DNA of 33,028 nt from Anaerolineaceae bacterium (GCA_003569365.1 BGOS01000004.1:1-33028); one strand, 5' to 3'; counted from the first letter of the stretch, positions 1 to 9,008 are shown. Numbers and translations are program-made. Notes: generated by a model not told the origin, from the sequence alone.

Positions 1-489
1 CATTGCGGCCCCGCAGCTGGCGGCAGCCACCAGGCTGAACTTTCCCGCCAAGCCGAGGCCAGCGACGAGCATGGAGCCGCCCGCGCCCGCCGATAGCAGC
101 ACCACGGCTACGCCCAGGCTTGCACCGGAGCTGATGCCAAGGATGTACGGGTCGGCAAGCGGGTTGCGGAATAATGTTTGCATCTGGGCGCCGCTGGCAG
201 CCAGAGCTGCGCCGGAGAGTGCGGCGGTGATGGCTTTGGGAAGCCGGATTGTGAGCACAATCAGTGTCCACGTTTCACTTGCGGGCGCAGCGCCCAGCGC
301 AATGCGGGCGATGTCGCCCAGCGGTATGGCAACTGATCCAAGCGCGAGACTGGCGCTGATTGCAAGCAACAGCGCCAGCACCAGCGCTCCAAACTGCGCA
401 GCGGTGAGAAGTTCCGCCGGCTGCGCCCCAAGCGGCTGCGGTTTTTGCGCGGTTGCGGCCGCAGCCCCTTGGGGCGGGTTGGTAGTCAT
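1..489 (-). CDS. btuC: FecCD/BtuC-family ABC transporter permease, partial (C-terminus off the window)
   Basis: Membrane permease of a cobalamin/iron-siderophore type ABC importer. Only the first 163 codons are present, because the frame runs open through position 1. After a short Ala/Pro/Gln-rich cytoplasmic tail (residues 1-28) there is a hydrophobic helix (about 30-55). The FecCD family signature follows: TLFRNPLADPYILGISSGAS at about residues 112-131, then a Gly/Ala-rich membrane stretch. The start chosen is the ATG at 489, 43 nt after the stop of the substrate-binding gene on the same strand, so the two are probably one operon. No clear Shine-Dalgarno sequence is visible. Assignment to vitamin B12 rather than iron uptake rests on the cobalamin riboswitch that leads the operon. 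An ATPase gene (btuD-like) would be expected beyond the left edge. Confidence 0.9.
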   Translation of the reverse strand, partial: MTTNPPQGAAAATAQKPQPLGAQPAELLTAAQFGALVLALLLAISASLALGSVAIPLGDIARIALGAAPASETWTLIVLTIRLPKAITAALSGAALAASGAQMQTLFRNPLADPYILGISSGASLGVAVVLLSAGAGGSMLVAGLGLAGKFSLVAAASCGAAM

Positions 490-532
490 CTGGTGCTGCA
501 GGTTGGAGCGCGGGCTGCTATTAGTTGCGGCT

Positions 533-1801
533 CTATTTCAACTGGCGGTAGTAGTAAAACTCGTGCCCGGGCATCTTGTCGGGATGCACAATTGCAACAA
601 GGTCAGCGAGCACCAGATCCGGGCGCACCACGGCGCTTTCGTAATAGTCGCTGCCGCCCGCAGCATTAGAGCGCAGGTCGTTGTTCCAGACGGCTCCTTT
701 TTTGTAGGCGTCAAAATCCGCAAAGCGGCTGTCCTGGGCCAAGAGCGCGGCGAGGTCGGGGACGAATGGCAGATTGATCCAGTACGCTGCGTCGCGCGTG
801 GTGCTGTACGCTTCTTCGAAGGATAGCGGCAAACTTGCGGTTGATGTGTCGGCTGCGTACGGGTAAGTTGCGCCGGCATCGCGGATAAGCTGCGCGGCGA
901 AGGAAGCGCCACCGGGTAGATACCACGTGCCTTGGTATGGCGTGCCGTAAGCCAGCTTAGGCGGGCTGCCAGCTTTGGCTGCGATTGCCTTCACCTTGGC
1001 GTAGCCGTCAGCAATTTCCGTGAACCAGGTTTCGGCTGCCGCTTCCTGGTTGAAAAATACGGCTATAAATTTTCCCCATTCGGCCCGGCCCAACGGTGAG
1101 GTGTCCAGCCACTCAGCGTTCAGCACCACTTTCAGGCCGGCTTCAAGCAGCTTGGGGTGTGAGTCAAAGTCAGTGGATCCGGATCCGAAGGTGATTATGA
1201 GATCAGGCTTCAACTCGATGGCCGCCTCCAGATTGAGGCCGGCTCCGCTTCCAATCGCCTTGAGCTTGCCGGCTGCAAACAGCTCAATGACTTTTTGGTT
1301 GTAGGTATACGTGGCATCGTCCACGCCCACCAGGCGGTCGAGCAGCCCCAGGTCGTCGAGTACCGACAGGTAAGTGGTGGACATGGCTACGACGCGCTTA
1401 ACAGGCACTGTAATAATTTGCGCAGGTTCGAAGCCGGCGGGTGGTTCTGTGCCACACTGCACAAGCACATAAGTTTGCGCCGCCGTGGCTCCGGGAGCCG
1501 GCGTTTTTACAGTGAGTAATTTGTATGTGTCGTGGTACTCAATGCTAAAGCCTTCGGTTTGGGTAATGATCGCTTTCGCTGGGAAGTAGTCCACGCCGGG
1601 AGTCGCATCGGCAACGCATGCGTCAGTTAGGTTTGCGGTTGGTGCGGGCAGCGAGGTTGGCGCAGGCGATGCGGTTGGTAGCGGCACGGCTGTTGGGTCA
1701 GCCACGGTTGGCACCACGGCAGGCGCTGTTGCCACGGGTGCGGCGCACGCTGCAAGCAATACTAGGCAAGCAATCAGGGTACGAAGGCGAAAAATTGACA
1801 T
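533..1801 (-). CDS. btuF: Cobalamin-type ABC transporter substrate-binding lipoprotein
   Basis: A 422-residue extracytoplasmic binding protein of the BtuF/FhuD (TroA-like, class III) type. It should capture corrinoid and deliver it to the neighbouring permease. Residues 1-19 form a lipoprotein signal with lipobox LAAC, placing the lipidated Cys at 19. A Pro/Thr/Ala-rich linker (about 22-55) and a region of unclear fold (about 60-120) follow. The binding-protein core begins near VPVKRVVAMSTTYLSVLDDL, and a typical hinge segment reads AAIELKPDLIITFGSG. The frame stays open upstream to 2029, but those 76 codons are the riboswitch and terminator, so the ATG at 1801 is used; GGAG lies 12 nt upstream. 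Family members also bind haem or ferric siderophores. The B12 assignment comes from the leader RNA. Confidence 0.88.
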   Translation of the reverse strand: MSIFRLRTLIACLVLLAACAAPVATAPAVVPTVADPTAVPLPTASPAPTSLPAPTANLTDACVADATPGVDYFPAKAIITQTEGFSIEYHDTYKLLTVKTPAPGATAAQTYVLVQCGTEPPAGFEPAQIITVPVKRVVAMSTTYLSVLDDLGLLDRLVGVDDATYTYNQKVIELFAAGKLKAIGSGAGLNLEAAIELKPDLIITFGSGSTDFDSHPKLLEAGLKVVLNAEWLDTSPLGRAEWGKFIAVFFNQEAAAETWFTEIADGYAKVKAIAAKAGSPPKLAYGTPYQGTWYLPGGASFAAQLIRDAGATYPYAADTSTASLPLSFEEAYSTTRDAAYWINLPFVPDLAALLAQDSRFADFDAYKKGAVWNNDLRSNAAGGSDYYESAVVRPDLVLADLVAIVHPDKMPGHEFYYYRQLK

Positions 1802-1833
1802 TGGTCTAATTGTCTCCGGAACTAAAATGCAAC

Positions 1834-1867
1834 AAAAAAACCTTTCGCCGGAACGGCAAAAGGTTTC
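1834..1867 (-). terminator. Rho-independent terminator in the cobalamin riboswitch leader
   Basis: On the minus strand a stem pairs AACCTTTTGCC with GGCGAAAGGTT around a short GTTCC loop, with one offset U. A run of seven T follows. It sits between the cobalamin aptamer and the btuF-like start codon, so it is the likely expression platform: ligand binding should favour this hairpin and stop transcription. Confidence 0.8.
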
Positions 1868-1924
1868 TAAAACGGCACTGCACGCGAGCAGCGGTTCTAC
1901 AAAACCCCTTGGCGCGAAGGGCGT

Positions 1925-2060
1925 TTGCAAAAGAACGGGGTGGGCGACCTGGCTTGGGCAAGCGATTTTGCCCTTACAGTTGCGCGACAGCGCCGGACTT
2001 TCACCGGCTTCGCCACCAAGGTGTGCCAATCGTTGGAGATCAGCACTTCCGCTCTGTTGG
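1925..2060 (-). promoter_or_regulatory. Cobalamin (B12) riboswitch aptamer
   Basis: The minus strand carries the conserved cobalamin aptamer core. A GCCGGTGAAAGTCCGGC hairpin lies at 2008-1992. CTGTCGCGCAACTGTAAGGG follows at about 1990-1971. The B12 box, AAGCCAGGTCGCCCACC, lies at 1955-1939. The peripheral stem between the core and the B12 box is short (GGGCAAAATCGCTTGCCC), so this is a compact variant. It is followed by an intrinsic terminator and the btuF/btuC genes, so it should switch transport off when B12 is plentiful. The aptamer ends are approximate. Confidence 0.92.
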
Positions 2061-2079
2061 AGTAGTATGTTGCAACCGA

Positions 2080-2108
2080 ATGTTACGTGATCAGGGGGCG
2101 ATTGTCAA
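2080..2108 (-). promoter_or_regulatory. Sigma70-type promoter for the riboswitch-btuFC transcript
   Basis: The minus strand has TTGACA (2108-2103), a 17-nt spacer, then TAACAT (2085-2080). Transcription would start near 2073, directly before the riboswitch, giving a leader of about 270 nt. The -35 box matches consensus exactly. Confidence 0.75.
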
Positions 2109-2181
2109 GCGATTAGCGTGTGCGGCTCGTGAGCGCGAGGTTGGAGCTTGAAAGGCAGCTGCCCCGGCTGCGGTGGACCGC

Positions 2182-2210
2182 TTGACGGTGCTAGGACCGA
2201 ACCGTAAAAT
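2182..2210 (+). promoter_or_regulatory. Sigma70-type promoter for the DUF1385 gene
   Basis: TTGACG (2182-2187), a 17-nt spacer and TAAAAT (2205-2210) lie on the plus strand. A start near 2217 leaves about 31 nt before the TTG at 2248, which has GGAG at 2238-2241. It lies back to back with the riboswitch promoter in the same divergent gap. The rest of 2109-2181 shows nothing recognisable. Confidence 0.65.
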
Positions 2211-2247
2211 CGTTTGATGTTGAGTACAGCTGGTGCCGGAGTGGTGT

Positions 2248-3132
2248 TTGGTTAATCCGTTGCCAGTGTATGGGGGGCAGGCACTGCTGGAGGGTGTGCT
2301 AATGCGCGGGCGGCACACGCTGGCGATTGCGGTGCGCGCGCCGGCTGGCGACATCCAGCTGCAGACGGAGCAGCTCGGCGCGCTGTACCAAAGCCGGTGG
2401 ATGCAAGTACCGTTCGTGCGCGGCGTGCTGGGGCTGTGGGATTCGTTGTCGCTTGGAGTGCGCGGCCTAAACTACTCCGCGCGGGTTGCAAATGGCGAGC
2501 CTGGGGATTTGCAACGATCTTCAGACTGGGGCAGCGTGGTGATTGGGATCGGGTTCGCACTTGCCCTGTTCTTTCTGCTGCCGGCTGGCTTATCGGCGCT
2601 GGTTGAGTTGTGGGTGCCGCTGGGCAGCTGGCGGGCCAATTTGCTTGAAGGGGTGCTGCGGCTTGCGATCCTGATTGGCTACATGCTGCTTGTAGGCTTG
2701 CTGCCGGAAATCGCCAGAGTGTTCGCTTACCATGGTGCAGAGCACAAGACCATCAACGCTTTCGAGGCTGGTGCGGAGCTTGTGCCAGAGCGTGTTGCGG
2801 AATTTTCGTTGTTGCACCCGCGCTGCGGCACGGCTTTTCTCTTGATACTGGTTGTGTTTTCTGTGCTGCTCTTTTCTTTGATCGGGCAGCAGCCGCTGCT
2901 GGTGCGGTTGGCAACCCGCATCGCATTTATTCCTGTGCTCGCGGGAGTGGCGTACGAGCTGCTGCGTTTTGTGGCGCGTAACTTCGGGCACCCGCTGGTG
3001 CGGGCGCTCGCTGCGCCGGGCTTGGCCATGCAGCGCCTCACCACCCGCGAGCCTGACGCTGAAATGCTGGCCGTAGCAATTGCTGCGTTTGAGTGCATGC
3101 GCGCGGGAGAGGCGGCCGCGGTTGGGCGCTAG
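2248..3132 (+). CDS. DUF1385 (YqhQ-like) integral membrane protein
   Basis: This protein belongs to the DUF1385 family, named after Bacillus YqhQ, whose function I do not know. Family hallmarks are the N-terminal VYGGQALLEGVLMRG segment and the central AYHGAEHKTINAFE motif with its conserved His residues, followed by HPRCGTAFLL. About four membrane helices are visible: a GIGFALALFFLLPAG segment, a LAILIGYMLLVGLLP segment, one after HPRCGTAF, and one near IAFIPVLAGVAYELL. The start is uncertain. TTG at 2248 has GGAG six bases upstream and is preferred. An in-frame GTG at 2233 would add five residues but lacks a ribosome site. The conserved His/Cys cluster next to the membrane hints at metal or substrate binding, but that is inference. 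Confidence 0.88.
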   Translation: MVNPLPVYGGQALLEGVLMRGRHTLAIAVRAPAGDIQLQTEQLGALYQSRWMQVPFVRGVLGLWDSLSLGVRGLNYSARVANGEPGDLQRSSDWGSVVIGIGFALALFFLLPAGLSALVELWVPLGSWRANLLEGVLRLAILIGYMLLVGLLPEIARVFAYHGAEHKTINAFEAGAELVPERVAEFSLLHPRCGTAFLLILVVFSVLLFSLIGQQPLLVRLATRIAFIPVLAGVAYELLRFVARNFGHPLVRALAAPGLAMQRLTTREPDAEMLAVAIAAFECMRAGEAAAVGR

Positions 3133-3141
3133 GTGGGCGGT

Positions 3142-3164
3142 CGTGCGCACCTGAGGTGCGTGCG
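3142..3164 (+). terminator. Stem-loop after the DUF1385 gene, possible weak terminator
   Basis: CGTGCGCACC pairs with GGTGCGTGCG around a TGA loop, giving ten pairs including two G-U. The trailing sequence is only loosely T-rich (AGTTTGTAACTTCTTT), so it could be a weak terminator or a processing signal between this gene and mdh. Confidence 0.35.
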
Positions 3165-3197
3165 AGTTTGTAACTTCTTTGGATTGCGAGGAACTAA

Positions 3198-4138
<941 letters not shown>

Positions 4139-4141
4139 GGC

Positions 4142-4752
4142 TTGTCTGTCAGTGTGCAGCGGGTTCCAGGGTTGGGTGAATGTGCAGGTGGCGCGAGTGG
4201 GGCTGTTGTGACGGCAGGCGCGCGTGTGCCGGACGCGCATGAAACCAGTTGCCGCGCTTATTTGCGCGGCGGGGAATGCGCGCTGGTGCGCGGCTCTGGC
4301 GAGCTGGAGTTGGCGCGCGCCGGGGATCGAATTGTCGGGCCGCCGGTGTTTGTGCGCAAGGGTTTTCGCATGGTGACCAGTCCCGCGTTGTTTTTTCCGT
4401 CTCCGTGCTGTCTGACTATGGCGCTGCAATCGGCGCGGACGACGCGGCCGGTTGGATTGCGCGCAGCGGCATGGGGCATCCGCGCGCGGAAGCGCAGGGT
4501 GTGCTGGCCGATGGAAGCGGTGCTTCGTGTCTGCTGCGCGACTTGGATCTGTCCGAGCCGTGCCTGCTGTTTGCTGCTGTGAAGGCGGGTGATTTTCCCG
4601 GGATGCTGGTCGTTGCGGATCTGCGCGAAGCCGGCGCCAGCGCACATCCATTGGGTGAAATTCAAAACGCTGGTTCGTTAGTGCAGGCTGAAGATCAATT
4701 TCGCGTTATGGACAATGTTGATCAGATTTTTGCGGGGAGGCGTAACGCTTGA
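4142..4752 (+). CDS. Unrecognised protein directly upstream of era, apparently frameshifted near 4390
   Basis: I do not recognise this gene. The frame from 4142 reads as plausible coding sequence until a run of six T at about 4390-4395. Beyond it, coding character moves to another frame (SVSVLSDYGAAIGADDAAG and onward) that ends at the TGA at 4750-4752. One extra T would join them into about 203 residues with no membrane segment or known motif. The stop overlaps the era start (TTGA), so translation is probably coupled. The true start is unclear: TTG at 4142 lies only three bases after the mdh stop, and GTG at 4154 has AAGG 13 nt upstream. A pair of unrelated short genes is the alternative, but the shared context and codon use favour one broken gene. 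Confidence 0.55.
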
Positions 4753-5687
4753 ACGCAGTTAGCGATTACAAGTGCGGGTATGTTGCGCTTGTTGGGCGCC
4801 CAAATGCCGGCAAGTCCACGCTGCTAAATGCCTGGGTGGGGCAGAAGGTGGCGATTGTGTCCCCCAAGCCGCAAACTACCCGCTCAAACCAGCTGGGCGT
4901 GTTGACAACTGATAAGTGGCAAGTGGTGTTTGTTGATGCGCCAGGTATGTTGCGCGCAAAGCACGCGCTGGATCGCGTGCTGGTTGCCAGTGCGCAGCAG
5001 GCGCTGGTGGAGGCGGATGTGGTGTTGTGGGTGGCGGATGTGTCGCGCATGCCGGCGGCTGAAGATGAACGGCTGGCGGAGCTGGTGCGCAGCCGGATTG
5101 GCAACCGCCGGTTGTTGTTGGTACTGAACAAGGCTGACCACTTGCGGGCGCACCGCGTGTTGCCGAACACGGATGCCTACCGTGCGCTTGCACCGGAAGC
5201 AGAATGGATGCTGGTGTCCGCATTGCGGGGCGACAACTTGGATCGGGTGCTGGCGCGGATTGTGGAACTTTTGCCGGTGGGTCCGCAGCTTTTTCCGGAT
5301 GAGCAGATCACTGATAAACATTTGCGCGTCCTGGCTGGAGAGCTTGTGCGGGAGGCTGCGCTGTACTCGTTGCATGAAGAAGTTCCGCACGGATTGGCGG
5401 TGGTGGTGGAGGAGTACGACGAGAGTGATCCGGCACTGGTGCGCATTGAGGCCATGGTGTACGTTGACAATGACCGGCACAAGGGCATCGTGATCGGGCA
5501 GGGCGGGTCAATGTTGAAGGTGATTGGTTCGCGGGCGCGCAAGGAAATCGAGGAGCTGGTGGAGCGGCAGGTGTTTCTGGGGCTGCGCGTAAAGGTGCGC
5601 GACGGCTGGCGGACTGACGAGCGCGAAGTGGCGCGCATGGGATACGGTGACGCCCGCGAGTTGCGGTCCGGCGACGGGGACTTTTAG
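4749..5687 (+). CDS. era: GTPase Era, 16S rRNA/30S assembly factor
   Basis: Era couples GTP hydrolysis to late 30S subunit maturation by binding the 3' end of 16S rRNA. The GTPase domain shows G1 GRPNAGKS, G2 TTRSNQ, G3 DAPGM, G4 NKAD and a G5-like SAL. The C-terminal half holds the KH domain with GIVIGQGGSMLKVIG, followed by ARKEIEELVERQVFLGLRVKV, both typical. Its 312 residues match the usual length. The start is the TTG at 4749, which overlaps the upstream TGA and has a very strong GGGGAGG site eight bases before it. Later ATG codons would cut into the P-loop domain. It ends 43 nt before the convergent thyX. Confidence 0.96.
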   Translation: MNAVSDYKCGYVALVGRPNAGKSTLLNAWVGQKVAIVSPKPQTTRSNQLGVLTTDKWQVVFVDAPGMLRAKHALDRVLVASAQQALVEADVVLWVADVSRMPAAEDERLAELVRSRIGNRRLLLVLNKADHLRAHRVLPNTDAYRALAPEAEWMLVSALRGDNLDRVLARIVELLPVGPQLFPDEQITDKHLRVLAGELVREAALYSLHEEVPHGLAVVVEEYDESDPALVRIEAMVYVDNDRHKGIVIGQGGSMLKVIGSRARKEIEELVERQVFLGLRVKVRDGWRTDEREVARMGYGDARELRSGDGDF

Positions 5688-5730
5688 ATTACTGCAATAT
5701 GCTGGCATCCAGCGGCCGATTAATTTGGGT

Positions 5731-7155
5731 TTAGCAGGTTGAGGTGAAGTAGTCGGATTCGATAGACTGCCAAGCCGGGCGGTCGGTCCAGCGCATGAAG
5801 CCGGCAAGCAGCGGATGCACGGCGCTAATCATTTCGTGCATGCGCCCGGCCATGCGGCGCACAGCGAAGTGCGCGTTCGGCGCACTGCGCAGCTCGCACA
5901 GGTGAAATGCCTGGCGCAGGTTTAGCACCATCATGAAACGGCGGTTGAAGCCATTTGGCACCACATAAGCGGCAGCGTGCGGATGATCGCCAACCAGTGT
6001 GCTGTAGCAGCTGGCGGCGGCTGTCATCGCAGTGTTGTAAATTGCAAGGACATTGGCATCAGCCAGCAGCCGGGGTGTGGCAAACCCCAGTGCCGCGGTA
6101 AGAGCTTGTGGCGTCTGCGTCATCAAACGGTGGCGCTTGATTTCAAAATATGCACCTTGGTCAATGGTGCAGTCAAACGCATAGGACGCATGTTCAAGTT
6201 CCCGCAAAGGGTTGTCGAAGCGATCCATGCGGGCAAGCGCTGCCGCTGCTATCTCCGCCCGTTGCGCGGGGTTGGCCTGCACAATAACTTCCACTGCCTG
6301 TGCAAAGGGCATCTCGCCAAATGCATACAGGCTTGCTGCGAGTACTTTTGTCTCGGCGTCTTTTTCGTAATCTGTAAGTGTTAGCCAATCTGCGGGCCGG
6401 GGAGTGCCTGCCAGTGTGCGGGCACGCAGTTGGAGGTCCGCTCTGGTGTCAATCATAAATTGGCTTGGTGCTGCATATTTCACGAGTGTTGGCGTTTCGC
6501 GCAGCGCAACTGTTTTTACTTCCTCCCCAATCTCCTGTACTTCGGCGAGCGGGTGCGAAAGCATCTTCCGAATGGCACCTTCGAACACGCGGGCGTTGGC
6601 TGTCATGCCCACATTGGCAAGGGCACTGGCGGGCAGCAGGTAGCGCGCCACATCCACGTACATCGAGCGGATGCGCGCTTCGTAGCGCGTGGAACTCTCT
6701 TCTGTGCGGCGCGGGTGCTGTTCCGTTATCGCCAGCCGCAAGGGCGGCAGCACCTGTTCGTACGCTGCAAAAAGCGCATCGCAGGTGGCAGTGTAGAGTT
6801 TTCCGGATGACCCGGAGGATAATTCGACGGGAACATGGTATCCGTCTTGCGCCCAGGTTTGGTAGCGCGTGGATTTTTCCGTGTAGGACGCGAGGCGGTT
6901 GCTCTCGATGCACTCAATTGCCAGGCGCGAAACATTTTCGAGCGCAAGGTGCAGGACCGCATGTTCGGCAACTGATGCGTGGCCGTAGCCCACCACCCAT
7001 TTCTCGTGAAATTCAGCCGACGCGGTTGCGCTTAGTTCGGATGCTATTTCGTCAAAGCTTTTTGGGGAGCGCGAAGTTTTTGCAAACGCAACCGCGATCG
7101 TTTCCGGATCGTGCGCGCGTGGGCTTAGGAGGTAAATTCTGCGCTCGGCGGGCAC
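5731..7155 (-). CDS. thyX: Tandem-domain FAD-dependent thymidylate synthase ThyX family protein
   Basis: This is a ThyX-family protein of 474 residues, about twice the length of classical ThyX, made of two homologous domains. Domain 1 (about 1-235) has GHASVAEHA at 58-66 and the active-site-like SNRLASYTEKSTRYQ at 85-99, but lacks the leading RHR of the ThyX signature. Domain 2 (about 255-474) has EHASYAFD and an intact RHR at 341-343, followed by a degenerate LMTQTPQALT. The signature is therefore shared out between the halves. ThyX makes dTMP from dUMP using FAD, NADPH and methylene-tetrahydrofolate. The GTG at 7155 is well supported by CGAGGA seven bases upstream, which lies inside the end of ribF, so the genes overlap by 31 nt. 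Activity as a thymidylate synthase is inferred from family. Confidence 0.88.
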   Translation of the reverse strand: MPAERRIYLLSPRAHDPETIAVAFAKTSRSPKSFDEIASELSATASAEFHEKWVVGYGHASVAEHAVLHLALENVSRLAIECIESNRLASYTEKSTRYQTWAQDGYHVPVELSSGSSGKLYTATCDALFAAYEQVLPPLRLAITEQHPRRTEESSTRYEARIRSMYVDVARYLLPASALANVGMTANARVFEGAIRKMLSHPLAEVQEIGEEVKTVALRETPTLVKYAAPSQFMIDTRADLQLRARTLAGTPRPADWLTLTDYEKDAETKVLAASLYAFGEMPFAQAVEVIVQANPAQRAEIAAAALARMDRFDNPLRELEHASYAFDCTIDQGAYFEIKRHRLMTQTPQALTAALGFATPRLLADANVLAIYNTAMTAAASCYSTLVGDHPHAAAYVVPNGFNRRFMMVLNLRQAFHLCELRSAPNAHFAVRRMAGRMHEMISAVHPLLAGFMRWTDRPAWQSIESDYFTSTC

Positions 7156-8090
7156 GGTAAATCCTCGTTCGCCAGCAATTGCCTGGCTTGCTGAATGTCG
7201 CGGTCAATTTGGGCGCAGAGCTCGGTTACTCCGCTGAACTTTTGCTCTGGCCGCAGGCGCGCAGCGAATGACAAAATTAAGTTGTCCCCATAAAGATCTT
7301 CGGTGAAGTCCAGCAAATGCGCTTCAATGGTTAGCGCGCTGGCTTGTGGTTCAAATGTGGGGCGCATGCCCAGGTTTGCAACTGCCGGGTGCCAGCGCCC
7401 TTTGGCCCAGGCGAAGACGGCGTACACGCCGTTAGCGGGATATGCGCGCTCGTCCCAGATTTCAAGGTTGGCGGTGGGTATTCCAATGGTACGCCCGCGG
7501 CCTTTGCCGGTTATCACTTTGCCGGGCACGCGCAAGTTTTGCCCGAGGCAAATGCGAACCTCTGCCAGGTCGCCGCGCGCAAGTGCAGTCCGGACGCGAC
7601 TGCTGCTAACCACGGTGCCAGCTACTTCCAGCGGCATGTAAGTGTGCACTTTGTAACCAGCGGTCTGGCCGTGCTTTTGCAGCCACGGGACGCTGCCCTC
7701 GCGCGCGTGGCCAAGCGCGAAATCGGCGCCAAGCCACAACACACGCAAGTTGAGTGTGCGCTGCAATTGCGCCACAAATTCAGTGGCGCTAACTTTTGAG
7801 AGCGCAAGGCTGAAAGGCTCTGTAATCGCCAGGTCCAGCCCAAGTGTTTCAAAAACTTGGAGCTTTTCAACTGGCCTGTAAATATAGAACGATGGCCGCC
7901 GGCCGTTGAGTACCACAGAGGGATGCGGATAAAACGTGAGCACCGCGCTGCGCATGCCGTTCGCGCGCGCATATGCGCTCATGTCACGGATTAGCGCTTG
8001 ATGGCCAAGGTGCACGCCGTCAAACGCGCCAACAGTCAGCACGGTTGGTCGGTCGGGTTTGGCGGCGGAGAGCGCTGAGAGATGAATCAT
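7125..8090 (-). CDS. ribF: Bifunctional riboflavin kinase/FMN adenylyltransferase
   Basis: RibF phosphorylates riboflavin to FMN and adenylates FMN to FAD. The N-terminal nucleotidyltransferase domain shows GAFDGVHLGHQALI (about 22-35) and a SSSRVRTAL segment near its end. The C-terminal kinase domain shows GKVITGKGRGRTIGIPTANL, then NGVYAVFA and NLGMRPTF. Its 321 residues are a normal length. It follows truB with an ATGA overlap and itself overlaps thyX by 31 nt, so FAD synthesis is genetically tied to a FAD-dependent enzyme. Confidence 0.96.
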   Translation of the reverse strand: MIHLSALSAAKPDRPTVLTVGAFDGVHLGHQALIRDMSAYARANGMRSAVLTFYPHPSVVLNGRRPSFYIYRPVEKLQVFETLGLDLAITEPFSLALSKVSATEFVAQLQRTLNLRVLWLGADFALGHAREGSVPWLQKHGQTAGYKVHTYMPLEVAGTVVSSSRVRTALARGDLAEVRICLGQNLRVPGKVITGKGRGRTIGIPTANLEIWDERAYPANGVYAVFAWAKGRWHPAVANLGMRPTFEPQASALTIEAHLLDFTEDLYGDNLILSFAARLRPEQKFSGVTELCAQIDRDIQQARQLLANEDLPCPPSAEFTS

Positions 8091-8968
8091 TGCGGAGCAA
8101 GTACTTTGCGCGGTACCCAGTGGGTACCTGCGGCGTCGGCTTCCATGATCGCAATCAGGGAACCCGCCGGATTATATGCGCGCGCAACTCCATGCACGGC
8201 TTCAGCTGATACAGTCTGGCCGTGCATTACGCGCGCGGCTGCAGCACTGTCGAGGTCCAGTTTTGGCCACATTTGTAGCCCGGCATCGGCGGGCTGTAAG
8301 AGTTGCGCGCCTGCACCAGCAGCAAACTCCCGGTCAAGGTGTTCAACCGTGTGCGCGTCGGTCAGCAGGAAGGGCCCGGCCGCGGTGCGCTGTAGATCTG
8401 CGAGATGGGCGCCGCACCCTAGTAGTTGCCCAAGGTCGTGCGCCAGCGAACGGATGTAGGTTCCGGCGGAGCAATGCACCAGTATTGTGGCACGCGGCGA
8501 AACATATTCAATCAGTTCAATCGTGTGGATGGTAACGGGACGGGCAGCCAAGTCCGCGGGGCGGCCGCTGCGCGCCAGTTTGTAGGCGGGCTGGCCGCCA
8601 ACTTTCACCGCGGAGTATGCCGGCGGTGCTTGGCGAATTGTTCCAAGAAATGTCTGCAGAGCGGCGGCTACATCCGCATGCGTTGCAAGCACGGGCCGCT
8701 CCAGCGTTATGGGGCCTTCCGCGTCGTACGTGGTGGTACTCTGGCCCAGCTGCACCTGCGCGAGATAGCGTTTGTCGTGGCCCAGCAGGTATTCGCTGAG
8801 GCGCGTTGCGCGACCGAGGCAGAGTACCAACAAGCCGCTCGCCAGCGGATCCAGCGTGCCAGTGTGCCCGATGCGCGCCTCGCCCGAAATGCGCCGCATG
8901 CGCGCAACTACATCATGTGAGCTGGGACCGCGCGGTTTGTCGACCAGCAACAAGCCGTGAAGTGTCAT
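8087..8968 (-). CDS. truB: tRNA pseudouridine-55 synthase TruB
   Basis: TruB isomerises U55 in the T loop of tRNAs. Visible motifs are LLVDKPRGPSSHDVV near the N-terminus, GHTGTLDPLASGLLVLCLG with the catalytic Asp, the YDAEG segment, QAPPAYSAVKVGGQPAYK, and CSAGTYIRSLAHDLG. The 293-residue length fits the family. The frame is open to 9187, but those codons overlap the end of nrnA and show no homology. The ATG at 8968 gives the standard N-terminus. No strong ribosome site is seen. The stop overlaps the ribF start. The position between nrnA and ribF is the classic nusA-operon order. Confidence 0.96.
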   Translation of the reverse strand: MTLHGLLLVDKPRGPSSHDVVARMRRISGEARIGHTGTLDPLASGLLVLCLGRATRLSEYLLGHDKRYLAQVQLGQSTTTYDAEGPITLERPVLATHADVAAALQTFLGTIRQAPPAYSAVKVGGQPAYKLARSGRPADLAARPVTIHTIELIEYVSPRATILVHCSAGTYIRSLAHDLGQLLGCGAHLADLQRTAAGPFLLTDAHTVEHLDREFAAGAGAQLLQPADAGLQMWPKLDLDSAAAARVMHGQTVSAEAVHGVARAYNPAGSLIAIMEADAAGTHWVPRKVLAPQ

Positions 8969-9008
8969 GGAAAATTGTTTGTTGCGGGTTGGCTGTGGTG
9001 CGATGCGG

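Noticed and set aside
71-826. 251-codon plus-strand ORF
   Set aside because: It lies antisense to the FecCD permease and BtuF-like gene and has no recognisable domain. It is a shadow of GC-rich coding sequence.
1802-2029. N-terminal extension of the BtuF-like ORF by 76 codons
   Set aside because: These codons are the translated cobalamin riboswitch and terminator. The lipoprotein signal begins at the ATG at 1801.
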